Source: Alkalicoccobacillus plakortidis (lineage in GTDB: Bacteria; Bacillota; Bacilli; Bacillales; Bacillaceae_D). From it: a stretch of 64,000 nt of DNA. A model generated the notes under the pieces. It was not told the origin of the DNA, ran no database searches, and saw nothing but the letters and a program-made list of their open reading frames with translations. The position numbers and the translations under genes are program-made. Position 1 is the stretch's first letter. Each line of letters begins with the position of its first letter. The stretch covers positions 2,542,001 to 2,606,000 of the forward strand of contig NZ_JAMQJY010000001.1 in NCBI RefSeq assembly GCF_023703085.1, read 5' to 3'. Positions 1 to 10,286 of this stretch are shown here, one piece after another.

Positions 1-190
1 AAACAGCCCTTGAAAAATAAAAAGAACACCCGAGAAGAAATCGCGGATGTTCTGATATATTCGTTTATATTGAACTTAGGCTAAGATGGGTAATATTAGA
101 TCCCTTGAAGGGAACAAGTCATTTACTTTCTACCCTTTTTAAGCCCCCCCAAAAAAAGTTAGACATGTTTAATTACATAGACCAATTTCC

Positions 191-1615
<1,425 letters not shown>

Positions 1616-1623
1616 TCATACTA

Positions 1624-3501
1624 TTATTTTACAGCTGTTAGAATGACCGTATCGTTTGTTGCTTCGTCTGTTTGTCCTTCAACCACATCAAGGTATTGAC
1701 CGGTATTTGTTACGATAATAGGAGTCGTCAGTTCGTAGCCGGCTTCTGCGATCTTGTCCGCCTCAAATGTAAGAAGCGTCTCTCCTTTTTTCACTTGATC
1801 TCCTTCTTTAACAAAGGCTGTATAGAATTGTCCATCTAGCTTAACTGTGTCAATTCCAACATGAATTAATATTTCTAACCCGTCCTTGCTGACTAAACCA
1901 ATCGCATGTTTTGTTTTAAAAACCATCGCGACTTCTCCATCAAATGGAGCGACTACTTTTCCTTCAGTCGGAGCGATCGCTATTCCTTTACCCATGGCTT
2001 CAGTTGCAAAGGCGTCATCATTCACATCTGATAGTTGAATTACACTTCCGTTTAGTGGGCTAAACACTTCTGTTCTCTGATTCATTTTTTCATTAATGCT
2101 AACGCTTGGTTTCTCTACTGTTTTCTTTTGTTCATCTCCATCTTGCTTTGTTTTCTCAGCGACCTCTTTAAATAAGATAAGATTTGCGATAAATCCAACA
2201 ATAATAGCAATAATTAGTGTGATGATAGCGTTATAGAAGTTCCACATTGTTTCTCCACCCATATAAATCGGCAGTGAGAAGATATTAGATGTACCAGCTG
2301 AGTACGTTTTGATCCCTGTAATACAGCGTATAGTCCAAGCGACCCCGGCACCAATCATGGTAGCGGCTAGAGTTCTTTTATGTTGCAAGGTAATTCCGTA
2401 TAACGCAGGTTCGGTAACTCCCATGAAACAAGATAGGCCTGTTGATGTTGCAAGTGTTTTTAACTTTTTATTCTTCGTTCTAACAGCAAATGCGATTACC
2501 GCTCCACCTTGAGCCATGTTATATGAAAGTGTTGCAGGTGTAAGAATGGAACCATATCCTACAGCTGCACGTTGTGTTGCTTGAACGGCACCAAGGCTAT
2601 AATGCATTCCTGTCATAACTAGGAATGGTGCAAAGGTTGCAACTAAAAAGGGTACTAACCAGCTTGCTCTTTCATCTAAAAACGTAAAGCCTTGAGCTAG
2701 ATACTCCCCAATAACAGCACCAATTGGCCCAAGTACAATTAATCCAATCGGTCCGACAACAAGAATAACAATCATTGGTACAACAAAGATTTTTACAACG
2801 TTTGGTGTAATCTTTTGCATAAATCTCTCAACATATGATTGAAGCAATACAATTAAAATTATTGGGATAACAGATGATGAGTATACGGCTAATTTAATTG
2901 GTATTCCTAGAAATGCAGCTTCAATTCCTTCTGTTCTAAGTGCTGTTAAGTCAGGGTGAAGAAGAATACCTGCAAACACTAGTGCAAGCAAAGGACTTGT
3001 GTTAAATTTCTTCGCTGCCGTAGTAGCGATTAAGAATGGTAGAAAGTAAAAGACGGCGTCGCCCATCAGATTCAGAATGTAGTAGGTCTGAGACTCTGTA
3101 GACATCCATCCAAAGTTTGTGCTTAACGCAAGGATCGCTTTAACCATCCCGGAACCAGCTAAAGCACCAACAATCGGGATAAAAATTGCTGCAATCACAT
3201 CAAGGAGCTTAGCAAAGGCATTTTTATCGTCTTTTTCTGGCTTCTCATCACTGGTCATATTGCCTAGCTTGTTCACTTCATCGAACACGTCTTTGACATG
3301 AGGACCCACGATGACCTGAGTTTGTCCTCCCTTTTGTACGCATCCGACAACACCATCCATCTGCTTAATTTTTTCAATGTCAGCCAAACTATCATTTTTC
3401 AAGTTAAATCGTAAGCGTGTCACACAGTGGGTTAAGTTCGATACGTTATTCTCCCCACCAACTTGTTCAAGAATCTCTTTTGCGAGTTCTGTATACTTCA
3501 T
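1624..3501 (-). CDS. bglP: PTS beta-glucoside-specific EIIBCA permease
   Basis: Imports and phosphorylates aryl- and beta-glucosides at the membrane using phosphate from HPr. Domain order in the 625-aa protein is EIIB (residues 1-80, phosphocysteine in HCVTRLRF at about Cys26), EIIC (about 100-450, roughly ten hydrophobic segments, with the GITEPALYGI-like stretch GVTEPALYGI), a charged linker, then EIIA (about 480-625, phosphohistidine in ILIHVGIDTV). This is full length for the family. A LicT-type RAT/terminator switch immediately upstream (about 3526-3622) should make expression depend on substrate through the antiterminator encoded next door. Confidence 0.95.
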   Translation of the reverse strand: MKYTELAKEILEQVGGENNVSNLTHCVTRLRFNLKNDSLADIEKIKQMDGVVGCVQKGGQTQVIVGPHVKDVFDEVNKLGNMTSDEKPEKDDKNAFAKLLDVIAAIFIPIVGALAGSGMVKAILALSTNFGWMSTESQTYYILNLMGDAVFYFLPFLIATTAAKKFNTSPLLALVFAGILLHPDLTALRTEGIEAAFLGIPIKLAVYSSSVIPIILIVLLQSYVERFMQKITPNVVKIFVVPMIVILVVGPIGLIVLGPIGAVIGEYLAQGFTFLDERASWLVPFLVATFAPFLVMTGMHYSLGAVQATQRAAVGYGSILTPATLSYNMAQGGAVIAFAVRTKNKKLKTLATSTGLSCFMGVTEPALYGITLQHKRTLAATMIGAGVAWTIRCITGIKTYSAGTSNIFSLPIYMGGETMWNFYNAIITLIIAIIVGFIANLILFKEVAEKTKQDGDEQKKTVEKPSVSINEKMNQRTEVFSPLNGSVIQLSDVNDDAFATEAMGKGIAIAPTEGKVVAPFDGEVAMVFKTKHAIGLVSKDGLEILIHVGIDTVKLDGQFYTAFVKEGDQVKKGETLLTFEADKIAEAGYELTTPIIVTNTGQYLDVVEGQTDEATNDTVILTAVK

Positions 3502-3525
3502 GTTCTTCCCTCCAGGATAATTGGT

Positions 3526-3600
3526 ATAAAAAAAACACCTATATAATCATGCATGAAGAAGCATTACAATATGCTCATTCATACAGATCATCTAGGTGTT
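3526..3600 (-). terminator. Terminator of the bglP leader, overlapping RAT1
   Basis: On the minus strand AACACCTAGATGA pairs imperfectly with the later ATAGGTGTT, followed by eight T residues just before the bglP RBS. The 5' arm overlaps the RAT sequence, so RAT folding and termination exclude each other. Confidence 0.8.
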
Positions 3601-3622
3601 GCCTGCCTAACAGTTACAATCC
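3594..3622 (-). promoter_or_regulatory. RAT1: LicT/BglG antiterminator RNA in front of bglP
   Basis: The minus strand reads GGATTGTAACTG, then TTAGGCAGGCAACACCT, close to the known ribonucleic antiterminator consensus GGATTGTTACTGC...GGCAAAACC. Its 3' part forms the 5' arm of the terminator. The stop codon of licT (TAA) lies inside this element, GGATTG-TAA-CTG. Confidence 0.88.
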
Positions 3623-4487
3623 ATGATCAGATCTTATTTGGTTTTCTCGCATTGTTAAACGATTAATATGAAGAATAAAATATAATTGCTCTTCCGATGT
3701 CATCGATACATTCATCTTTGACATAAAATACGCATCTATTTTTAAAATACATTGATAGGTTTCTGCATATTTAGTCTTTACTTGAACGAATAGTTGGTTG
3801 TCGTCTTCAGAATCATAACGAACTTGTCCATGAATTCGCTGTAAAAAGTATCGAACATGCGTCACAAAACGACTATAGTTGATCGAGTCTTCTTCAATTT
3901 CAATATTGAAATGAAACTTAATAATATTTAGGATATCGAGAATCACTGCATTTTCACTATTTGCTTTCATATCTAAAGTGGAATCGAGATTTTGTCCGTT
4001 CACAAAATGAAGTGCAATAAAGCTAGCCTCATCCTCTGTTAACCTGACTTTCTCATAATAATAAATTGTATCCAAGCGCTTTTAATGCGACCTTAAATTC
4101 CTTGGGGTAGAATTTTTTGATTTCCCATAGGAATGCATTTCTCATATGCTCTCCTTGTCTATGACGATGGAGCGCATAATTAATGTGGTCGGTTAAGCCA
4201 ATATAGATACTATCATTAAAAGTAATCTCCAGTTCCTTCTCCGCTTCCTTCACAATGCTATTGGTTAACTCCAGATGATTAATAGGAATCTCACCGACTA
4301 GATGTACAAAGCTATCCACCAGTTCTTTCGATTCTAGAGTGAAGATCTTATCTACTTTATCTTGGTCTACTTCATCTCCTCTTTCTTTCTTTCCAAATGC
4401 AAGTCCTCTACCAAGCAACACTTTCTCTACAAAATTCTCATCGTGAGCCAAAATAACATTATTGTTAAAGACTTTTTTTATACGCAC
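3614..4487 (-). pseudogene. licT: Transcription antiterminator LicT/BglG (one-base frameshift)
   Basis: Binds RAT RNA hairpins and prevents termination in the bgl operon when the beta-glucoside PTS is active. The product shows an N-terminal CAT RNA-binding domain (RIKKVFNNNVILA, residues 1-55) followed by two PRD domains carrying conserved histidines (GLTDHINYALHR, IALHFVN, FILHINR). Start chosen at GTG 4487 because AGGAGGGGG precedes it. The frame breaks at 4074-4075: GCGCTTGGATAC is read where GCGCTGGATAC joins KAL to DTIYYYEKVRL. Removing one base gives about 290 aa, near the family length of 275-280. The same GCTTGG slip breaks nine other sites in this window, so this may be a sequencing error rather than a dead gene. 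Confidence 0.88.
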
Positions 4488-4502
4488 GATGCCCCCTCCT
4501 AA

Positions 4503-4573
4503 ATAAAAAACACCCAAATAACCATAGAAGTATCTCAGAAAAAATACTTATACATACGGCTACCTAGGTGTTG
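4503..4573 (-). terminator. Leader terminator upstream of licT
   Basis: Stem formed by AACACC and GGTGTT with a T-rich tail (GGTGTTTTTTATTT on the minus strand), directly upstream of the licT RBS. The 5' arm belongs to RAT2. Confidence 0.75.
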
Positions 4574-4596
4574 CCTGCTCGATGCAGTTACAATCC
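4567..4596 (-). promoter_or_regulatory. RAT2: LicT antiterminator RNA in front of licT
   Basis: The minus strand reads GGATTGTAACTGCATCGAG followed by CAGGCAACACCT, matching the RAT consensus even better than RAT1. Its position in the licT leader predicts autoregulation: LicT would control its own transcription as well as bglP. Confidence 0.88.
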
Positions 4597-4615
4597 TAAT
4601 TTATTATTTGAGGTA

Positions 4616-4644
4616 ATTGTAAACGCTACAATTTTATTTGTCAA
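4616..4644 (-). promoter_or_regulatory. SigmaA promoter of the bgl operon with overlapping CcpA cre site
   Basis: Minus-strand TTGACA (4639-4644) and TACAAT (4616-4621) are separated by exactly 17 bp, a near-perfect sigmaA promoter. TGTAAACGCTACAA on the plus strand (4618-4631) overlaps the -10 region and resembles the CcpA cre consensus TGNAANCGNTNNCA. The arrangement predicts catabolite repression by glucose. Confidence 0.75.
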
Positions 4645-4898
4645 TTCTTTTTGCGATGGTAAATTTAGAGATCTAAGAGTTTTTTGTCACGATATAATGG
4701 GCTTAGAAAGAACATTCAAGAAATTGATTCAAGGAATAACCACTATATATCATTTAAATGTTTGTTATGATCAACCTAGACAAAACCATCGGAGGAATAG
4801 CATGATATCATAATATGGATTTCATACGGTTATCTCTTACTCCTCAACCACATTTCATTCCATGAAATAAGCTTACAAAAGACAGTAGGTTATTTAGT

Positions 4899-5210
4899 TT
4901 GATTCATTCTCACATATGTTTAGTGTGTGGCTATAAAGGCTTAGATGAAGCTCCATATGATATTCTAGGTAACTGCAGCTACGAAATATGTAGTTGTTGT
5001 GGTTTTCAATTCGGTGTAGATGATGATGATTACGACGAAAATGGGACAATGTTGACTTCAAAAGAAGAACTGCATACTACATATAGAAAAAGTTGGATTT
5101 CAACTGGAGCTAAAGCATTCTCAGATTATTATCCAAAGAAGTGGTTGAATCGAGATGGTTCATTAAAAGACTCTGTACTAACAGCTCAGTTTAAAAATAT
5201 AGTCATTTAG
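4899..5210 (+). CDS. Cysteine-rich CPCC-type small protein
   Basis: A 103-aa soluble protein of unknown function. It has two close Cys pairs (CLVCGY and CSCCGFQFG) separated by about 22 residues, a zinc-ribbon-like arrangement, followed by an acidic DDDDYDENG stretch and a DYYPKKWL segment. This resembles the small CPCC-type cysteine-rich proteins common in Bacillus. There is no ATG; the most plausible start is the TTG at 4899 with a weak AGTAGGT upstream, and the frame stays open back to 4866, so the 5' end is uncertain. No operon partner. Confidence 0.55.
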   Translation: MIHSHICLVCGYKGLDEAPYDILGNCSYEICSCCGFQFGVDDDDYDENGTMLTSKEELHTTYRKSWISTGAKAFSDYYPKKWLNRDGSLKDSVLTAQFKNIVI

Positions 5211-5244
5211 AATTGATTCTACTCCATTAGCTTTTATAAATTTC

Positions 5245-5820
5245 TTATTCAAACACGCTCGATTCAATTTCTTTCTCCTCAAGAAACTTCTCGATCTTCG
5301 CCTGTTCTTTTCCATTCACAATATCAGGTGTACTGCCTAGCTCTTTTAGGTTATCAATAGTAATTTCTCCATCAATTAATTCATAAATTGTGTCGTCAAA
5401 CTCAATAAGGTATTGATTTAGCGTTGTGATATAGTCACTGATATGCTCTGACTCATCCTGATACCCATCTGGTAGGGTATTTGCAGAAATATATGCAGAG
5501 AAATTCAGATCGTTTTCTAAAAGGAGCAGATTTATTTTTTTGTAGGCTTCAGCCTCGTTCTCATCTAGCTCTTCCTCTGAATCTAGAACCACTTCATATA
5601 TAAATCTAGCTCTATGCAAATCACCGCTGCTATCTAAATAAGTCTTTAGACTATCCTTTATTTCCTCTTCAGTAATGGATTCATTGGTCTGATCCGATTC
5701 TGCAAAGATTTCGATATCTTCTATATCTATAATCTCCGTACTCTCAACCACTTCTGTTTCTGCTTGATTACATCCAGCTAATACGACCAAACCAAATACT
5801 CCTAGTAATCCTTTTTTCAC
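5245..5820 (-). CDS. Putative lipoprotein of the PadR/DUF1700 operon
   Basis: A roughly 191-aa exported lipoprotein of unknown function. From the GTG at 5820 (preceded by GGGAGAGGG) the protein begins MKKGLLGVFGLVVLAGC, a signal peptide ending in the lipobox LAGC. The rest is acidic and mostly alpha-helical, with no domain I recognise. The gene overlaps the end of the upstream membrane-protein gene by 4 bp, so the two are translationally coupled and the product probably acts at the membrane with it. Confidence 0.75.
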   Translation of the reverse strand: MKKGLLGVFGLVVLAGCNQAETEVVESTEIIDIEDIEIFAESDQTNESITEEEIKDSLKTYLDSSGDLHRARFIYEVVLDSEEELDENEAEAYKKINLLLLENDLNFSAYISANTLPDGYQDESEHISDYITTLNQYLIEFDDTIYELIDGEITIDNLKELGSTPDIVNGKEQAKIEKFLEEKEIESSVFE

Positions 5821-6386
5821 ATTAACCCTCTCCCTTTTACCATAGCTATATTCCATTTAAGGAGGTGAATGAATAACTTCATAAATGCTCGTGCGATATA
5901 GTAGCCGACGACAGCTAACACGGAGCCAATGGCTAATAATCTAATGACTTCATATACTTCAGGCCATCCAAGTGTGTGAAACCCATTTACAAAGCCCATT
6001 ACCACTAAGATCACCGGTGAGACGAGCATAATTGGAACACCTACAACAAACAGTAAAATAACTGGAGAAAAAATAAGTATAAAGAATAAGCTAGCAATCA
6101 CTAACATAAAATTCATGACACCTAAGCCCATAATGGATAATACAGCGTTCGAGATACTTTTAATGTTTTTTTGCTCTTCTACTTTTTGTATTGCGTTCTC
6201 CGCATTTAGTTCTTTTGCAATCTCTTTAGGATCTCCTAGTTTCCTAGATATGGTGTCCTCGCTCTTCTGATCACTGGCGCCTTCCGCATAATGCAAGGAA
6301 TAATCCTGAAGAATGTCTTCCTTTTCTTCGTCAGACATGTATTTCAAATTCTTTTTTAATTCGTTTAGAAAGTCACGTTTGTTCAT
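5817..6386 (-). CDS. DUF1700/HAAS-domain membrane protein
   Basis: About 189 aa. The N-terminal 80 residues (MNKRDFLNELKKNL... EEKEDILQDYSLHYAEG... LGDPKEIAKEL) form the helical HAAS-type domain typical of DUF1700 proteins, followed by three to four hydrophobic segments (about residues 85-170). Such proteins are usually encoded directly after a PadR regulator, as here, and are thought to take part in envelope stress responses; this role is inferred from family context. The ATG at 6386 has GGGAGAGTGA upstream, and the frame overlaps the padR gene end by 14 bp. Confidence 0.8.
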   Translation of the reverse strand: MNKRDFLNELKKNLKYMSDEEKEDILQDYSLHYAEGASDQKSEDTISRKLGDPKEIAKELNAENAIQKVEEQKNIKSISNAVLSIMGLGVMNFMLVIASLFFILIFSPVILLFVVGVPIMLVSPVILVVMGFVNGFHTLGWPEVYEVIRLLAIGSVLAVVGYYIARAFMKLFIHLLKWNIAMVKGRGLM

Positions 6387-6702
6387 TTTGATCACTCTCC
6401 CTGATAAAAAAGTCGATAATATGAGTAAACTCTTTCCATTCTGAGGTCAACGCTCTAAGCTTCTTTTTACCAATGCTAGTGATACGGTAGTATTTCCTAG
6501 AAGGTCCATCTGCAGATGCTTGCTGATACGTTGTTACGTATTCTTCTTTGACCAGTCTGCGTAAAATCGGATACACGGTCCCCTCCGTAATATCCATTCG
6601 ATTTGATATCTTCTTTACTAATGAATAACCATACTCATCATTTTGATTAATGATTAACAAAACGACTAATTCTAATACGCCTTTTTTAAACTGAACATTC
6701 AT
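6373..6702 (-). CDS. PadR-family transcriptional regulator
   Basis: A 109-aa winged-helix repressor with the PadR signature: a helix-turn-helix (VVLLIINQNDEYGYSLVKKI... ITEGTVYPILRRL, residues 10-50), the wing (SRKYYRITSIGKKKL) and a C-terminal dimerisation helix. The length is typical of the short PadR subfamily. It is the first gene of a three-gene operon (PadR, DUF1700-like protein, lipoprotein) and probably represses its own promoter. No inducer can be deduced. Confidence 0.9.
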   Translation of the reverse strand: MNVQFKKGVLELVVLLIINQNDEYGYSLVKKISNRMDITEGTVYPILRRLVKEEYVTTYQQASADGPSRKYYRITSIGKKKLRALTSEWKEFTHIIDFFIRESDQNEQT

Positions 6703-6732
6703 AAATAACCACCATTACTAATTTATGTTTAT

Positions 6733-6742
6733 AGTATATACT
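6733..6742. promoter_or_regulatory. Possible PadR operator (palindrome AGTATATACT)
   Basis: A perfect 10-bp palindrome 30 bp upstream of padR with further ATGT/GTAC-like half sites nearby. Autorepression by PadR is common, but the assignment rests on position only. Confidence 0.3.
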
Positions 6743-6973
6743 TCGGTACTGTGTAATGCAATGTAGTATGGTGAAAATTTCTTATTTTTGAGTAATTTAC
6801 AAATTTAAGTTGGTTTTAAGACCACTTAAGAGGTATTATTCATTTATTAGCATGTGGTTTATGACACGTGGATGTATTTTGATATAGGTGGTTTAACTAA
6901 AACAGAGCTTCTTGAGGATTTCCAACAACACTCCTCTATAATATAGATTCTTAGAATTGGGGAGGTAAGAGGT

Positions 6974-7581
6974 ATGAATTTATTATGTGCATCAGATGAA
7001 ATAGAAGATTATCAAGTTGAGACTACAGAGTTAAATTACTCCCATCCATTAATTAAGGAAAAAATAACCAATTATTTCATCCAGCTCAAACAGAGATAGA
7101 AAAGGCTACAGCCGCTTTTGAGTTTGTTCGAGATGAGATCTCTCATTCCTGGGATATTCAGGGGAGCCGTGTGACATGTATAGCATCAGATGTGTTGTTT
7201 TATAAAGAGGGCATCTGTTATGCGAAATCGAACCTTCTCGCAGCCTTATTACGCTCGCAACAAATACCAACGGGCTTCTGTTATCAGAGATTAATGCTGT
7301 TTGATACTCCAGAGAAAGGTTATTGTATTCATGCTTTAAATGCGGTTTATTTTACATCACTTAATAAATGGGTAAGGTTAGATGCCCGAGGGAACAAAGA
7401 GGGAATTGATGCACAGTTTTCGATGAATAAAGAGTCCTTAGCTTTTTCCATACAGGAGAACCTAGGAGAAAAAGACTACCCTACGATTTATTCAAGACCA
7501 CATCCTGAAACGTTAGCTGTGTTAGAAAGGCATACGAATGCAATTGAGATGTATAAGCTTTATTTACCCGAGTCTTTATAA
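6974..7581 (+). pseudogene. Transglutaminase-like cysteine protein (one-base frameshift)
   Basis: A transglutaminase/protease-fold protein of about 202 aa. The Cys-His-Asp triad is visible: GICYAKSNLLAALLR (Cys), YCIHALNAVY (His) and WVRLDARGNK (Asp). The ATG at 6974 follows GGGAGGTAAGAGG, a good RBS. The reading frame breaks near 7076: adding one T to a T-run restores TNYFHPAQTEIEKAT and connects the start to the catalytic domain. Such stand-alone transglutaminase-like proteins are common in bacilli and mostly uncharacterised. Probably a homopolymer sequencing error; if real, the catalytic part would lack its normal start. Confidence 0.72.
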
Positions 7582-7779
7582 TTAATCCTGTCTCTTAAAT
7601 AAATTGAAACCAGAATAAATAATTAGAGCGACATCAATGCCCATGTTCATATTCACTAAGTCCGTCCCGAAAGCGAGAGCATAAACAAGATTTAAACAGA
7701 TAACGCCTGTACTCATTAGAAAAAGAATAGAGAAGATTATTTTGTCTAATCGGAACTGTTTTCCTAATACATCTATCAA
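7582..7779 (-). CDS. Small two-helix membrane protein
   Basis: About 65 aa with two hydrophobic segments (IIFSILFLMSTGVICLNLVY and an LVNMNMGIDVALIIYSGF stretch) separated by a short loop, ending NLFKRQD. The TTG at 7779 is chosen as start because AGGAGGG lies six bases upstream; the ATG codons further upstream lack an RBS. Function unknown; not similar to anything I can name. Confidence 0.55.
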   Translation of the reverse strand: MIDVLGKQFRLDKIIFSILFLMSTGVICLNLVYALAFGTDLVNMNMGIDVALIIYSGFNLFKRQD

Positions 7780-7913
7780 TGAAGTCCCTCCTCTTACATT
7801 CATTTGTATCCACTTCATCCTGTATTTTAACTGTACCAGAAACCAATTGCTATGGTTCCACGTATTTTATCAAAGCGAGGCGTTTATCAAGAGGTTACTG
7901 GTGGAGGTGAAAC

Positions 7914-7957
7914 GAAAAAATAGAAGCACCAACCACATCCATGGTTGATGCTTCTAT
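7914..7957 (-). terminator. Rho-independent terminator of the carnitine operon
   Basis: On the minus strand TAGAAGCATCAACC pairs with GGTTGGTGCTTCTA around a short loop and is followed by TTTTTT, just after the stop of the thioesterase gene. Confidence 0.88.
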
Positions 7958-7962
7958 ATCTT

Positions 7963-8428
7963 TCATTTCTTCCGTCGAATTCCCATCGGCTGATTTGCAC
8001 CCTCTGGCCATTCGTCTTTCTTAAGCAATGGAAGCTTTGCTATCTTCTCATGAACCGTTGTTGGGAATGGAAGCTGGACGTCCTATACTTTCATCCATAC
8101 CCATCACCATTTGTTCGCTTGTGGCCACGGTATTCCCTTCGCCATCCTTCATCTCAAACCAAAGGTGCATACGCTTGGAATCCGCGTCCAGGAGTTTGAT
8201 AACGACCTGTAGGGTTTGACTTTCATGTACTTCAGACACATATTTCAGATGAGCCTCGAGTGTGAAAATGGTGTATGCCAGTTCGGCTCTACCTGCCGCG
8301 TCCAATCCAATGTGATCCATGAGGGCATCTAAAGAGAGACTAAACACTTTTGCATAGGCGGCGTCATTCATGTGGCCGTTATAATCGACCCAGTCTGTTT
8401 GCACATTTCCTGTCCAGACAGTACTCAT
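7963..8428 (-). pseudogene. cdhB: Betainyl-CoA thioesterase-type hotdog protein (one-base frameshift)
   Basis: Probably releases glycine betaine from betainyl-CoA in carnitine degradation. The hotdog-fold thioesterase signature VDYNGHMNDAAYAKVFS (Asp/Asn active-site region) is at residues 15-30. The frame shifts near 8062-8070 by one extra base; the continuing frame reads TTVHEKIAKLPLLKKDEWPE to a stop at 7963 and gives about 154 aa, normal for the family. The gene overlaps the carnitine dehydrogenase stop by 4 bp. The function is inferred from the known cdhCAB-type clusters of carnitine degraders; as a single hotdog protein it could act on other acyl-CoAs. Confidence 0.75.
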
Positions 8429-9385
8429 TTGCGCACCAACTTTTCAGATGGCCAGAAGCCTTCTTCATCGAGGAGTTCCATTAATTTAATTAAAAAGCGA
8501 TCTCTGCGCTCTTCTAGCTCTTGAATGTTGCTGTCCCCACTTTGTGTGGCAGTACCTTCAATGACCTTACCTCTTAGTTCTTCTGTAAGTTCAGGAGCAA
8601 CGAGCCTTGTCCATGGAAGCTTCAAGGCAGGTCCGAATTGTTCAAGCATATGCGCCATGCCTTTTTCTCCACCGGCCAAATGCAGCGTTAAGAAAGGCCC
8701 CATGAGAGCCCAACGAAGTCCTGGTCCGTATACTATCGCCGCATCCACTTCTTCTGTTGTGGCTACACCGTCATTGACGATATGAAGGGCCTCTCTCCAT
8801 ATGGCTTCCATTAGTCGATCACCAATGTGACCATCAATTTCACCAGACATGACAAGTGGTTTCATCTTCATACCATCATAGATCTCACGCGCTTTTTCTA
8901 ATACTGAGCGATCGGTCTTTTTGCCTCCCGCTAGTTCAACTAGAGGGATTAGATAAACTGGGTTAAACGGATGCGCTACGATGATTCTCTCAGGGTGATG
9001 GTGACAGTTTTCTTGCAGGACTGACGGCATATAACCCGATGTACTAGAGGCAATTATGGCCGTAGCTGGCGCATGCTCGTCTGCCAAAGAAAGCACTTGT
9101 TTCTTTAGCTCTTCTCGTTCAGGTACGTTTTCCTGAACAAGATCCGCGTCCTGCACTGCTTCTTCCAGCGTCTCGACAAATGTAACGTTATCCATTGAAG
9201 CGTTATTTGCCATGCCGTAGTCTGTTAAGCTATCCCACACCCCGGTCAAATACTCAATTGTCTTTTCTTCTGCACCGGAAGCTTGGATCAAATGCGCGTA
9301 CTTTATGTCCGTTAGCTAGGAATCGCGCAATCCACCCGTTTCCAATCACGCCGGTTCCAATAACCGCCATTGTTTTTTGTGTCAT
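8425..9385 (-). pseudogene. cdhA: L-carnitine dehydrogenase (one-base frameshift)
   Basis: Member of the 3-hydroxyacyl-CoA dehydrogenase family, here most likely oxidising L-carnitine to 3-dehydrocarnitine with NAD+. The N-terminus carries the Rossmann motif [20 protein letters not shown]; further on are VAHPFNPVYLIPLVELAGG and a GDRLMEAIWREALHIV C-terminal domain start. Start ATG 9385 after AGAGG. At 9283-9284 a GCTTGG is read where GCTGG restores RAFDPASGAEEK; corrected length 319 aa is typical. The neighbours (BKACE enzyme upstream, hotdog thioesterase downstream) are the partners found in carnitine catabolic clusters, which favours carnitine over hydroxybutyryl-CoA as substrate. Confidence 0.85.
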
Positions 9386-9401
9386 AGTAGGAAACCTCTT
9401 T

Positions 9402-10286
9402 CTATTGATTAAACTTTTTAAGTTTTAGTACTTCACGTGCTTCTTGAGGAGTCATTGGCTCAAGATCTACCTCTTTAAGAGCACCTACAGCCTTATCTAC
9501 TAACTGAGCATTGGTTCCAAGTACACCTTTTTCAAGATATAAGTTATCCTCTAGACCAACTCGAACATTCCCACCAAGCTTTGCGGCTTCAATCACAATT
9601 GGTAGCTGCATCCGTCCAATACCAAACGCAGACCATGAAGCACCTTCTACGATTCGATTTCTCATATACTCAATCGTTTCCGCATCTGCTGCTGCACCCC
9701 AAGGAATACCTAAGCAGAATTGGTACATTGGGTTCCCATCAATGAGTCCTTCATTAATTAACTGCTCTGCTAATCGAATTTGGCCCGTATCAAAGATCTC
9801 CAACTCAGGCTTCACTCCGCTTTGTTGAATTAGTTTCGCATGCTCACGTAACCAGCCTGCCGGGCCAAGATAAATTTGGTCGCCGAAGTTTAAGCTTCCA
9901 CAGTCCAATGTACAGATCTCAGGAAGTAAAGTTCCTACAGGTTCATGCCTCTCTGCAGGGGTCTGAATATCACTACCTTCTCCTGCCTGATAAGGGTTCT
10001 CTGAATCAGGTACGAAATCTCCTCCACCACCTGCTGTGATATTGATAATGACGTCTGTTTCGTGTTCTCGAATGCGTTCGACCACTTCACGGAATAAAGC
10101 GAGGTCATGACTGACTACTCCCGTCTTTGGATCACGGACGTGAATATGTGCAATCGCTGCTCCTGCCTTTGCGGATTCAATAGCCGCCTCAGCAATTTCC
10201 TTTGGTGTGACCGGTACGTGCGAGCTTTTTGCAGTTGTATCTCCGGCCCCTGTGACCGCAGCTGTGATGATTCGTTTGTTTTTCAT
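9402..10286 (-). CDS. cdhC: Beta-keto acid cleavage enzyme (dehydrocarnitine cleavage)
   Basis: BKACE/DUF849-family TIM-barrel enzyme of 294 aa. In this operon it most likely condenses 3-dehydrocarnitine with acetyl-CoA to give betainyl-CoA and acetoacetate. Visible family features are [16 protein letters not shown] at the N-terminus, the metal-binding histidines in [22 protein letters not shown], and the C-terminal [13 protein letters not shown] motif. Translation starts at an ATG overlapping the preceding gene by 4 bp with GGAGG upstream. The family acts on several beta-keto acids; carnitine is inferred from the adjacent dehydrogenase and thioesterase. Confidence 0.88.
   Translation of the reverse strand: MKNKRIITAAVTGAGDTTAKSSHVPVTPKEIAEAAIESAKAGAAIAHIHVRDPKTGVVSHDLALFREVVERIREHETDVIINITAGGGGDFVPDSENPYQAGEGSDIQTPAERHEPVGTLLPEICTLDCGSLNFGDQIYLGPAGWLREHAKLIQQSGVKPELEIFDTGQIRLAEQLINEGLIDGNPMYQFCLGIPWGAAADAETIEYMRNRIVEGASWSAFGIGRMQLPIVIEAAKLGGNVRVGLEDNLYLEKGVLGTNAQLVDKAVGALKEVDLEPMTPQEAREVLKLKKFNQ

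Noticed and set aside
7742..7948. Plus-strand frame opposite to the small membrane protein at 7582-7779
   Set aside because: No RBS, odd composition; the minus-strand gene has a strong RBS and a plausible membrane protein.
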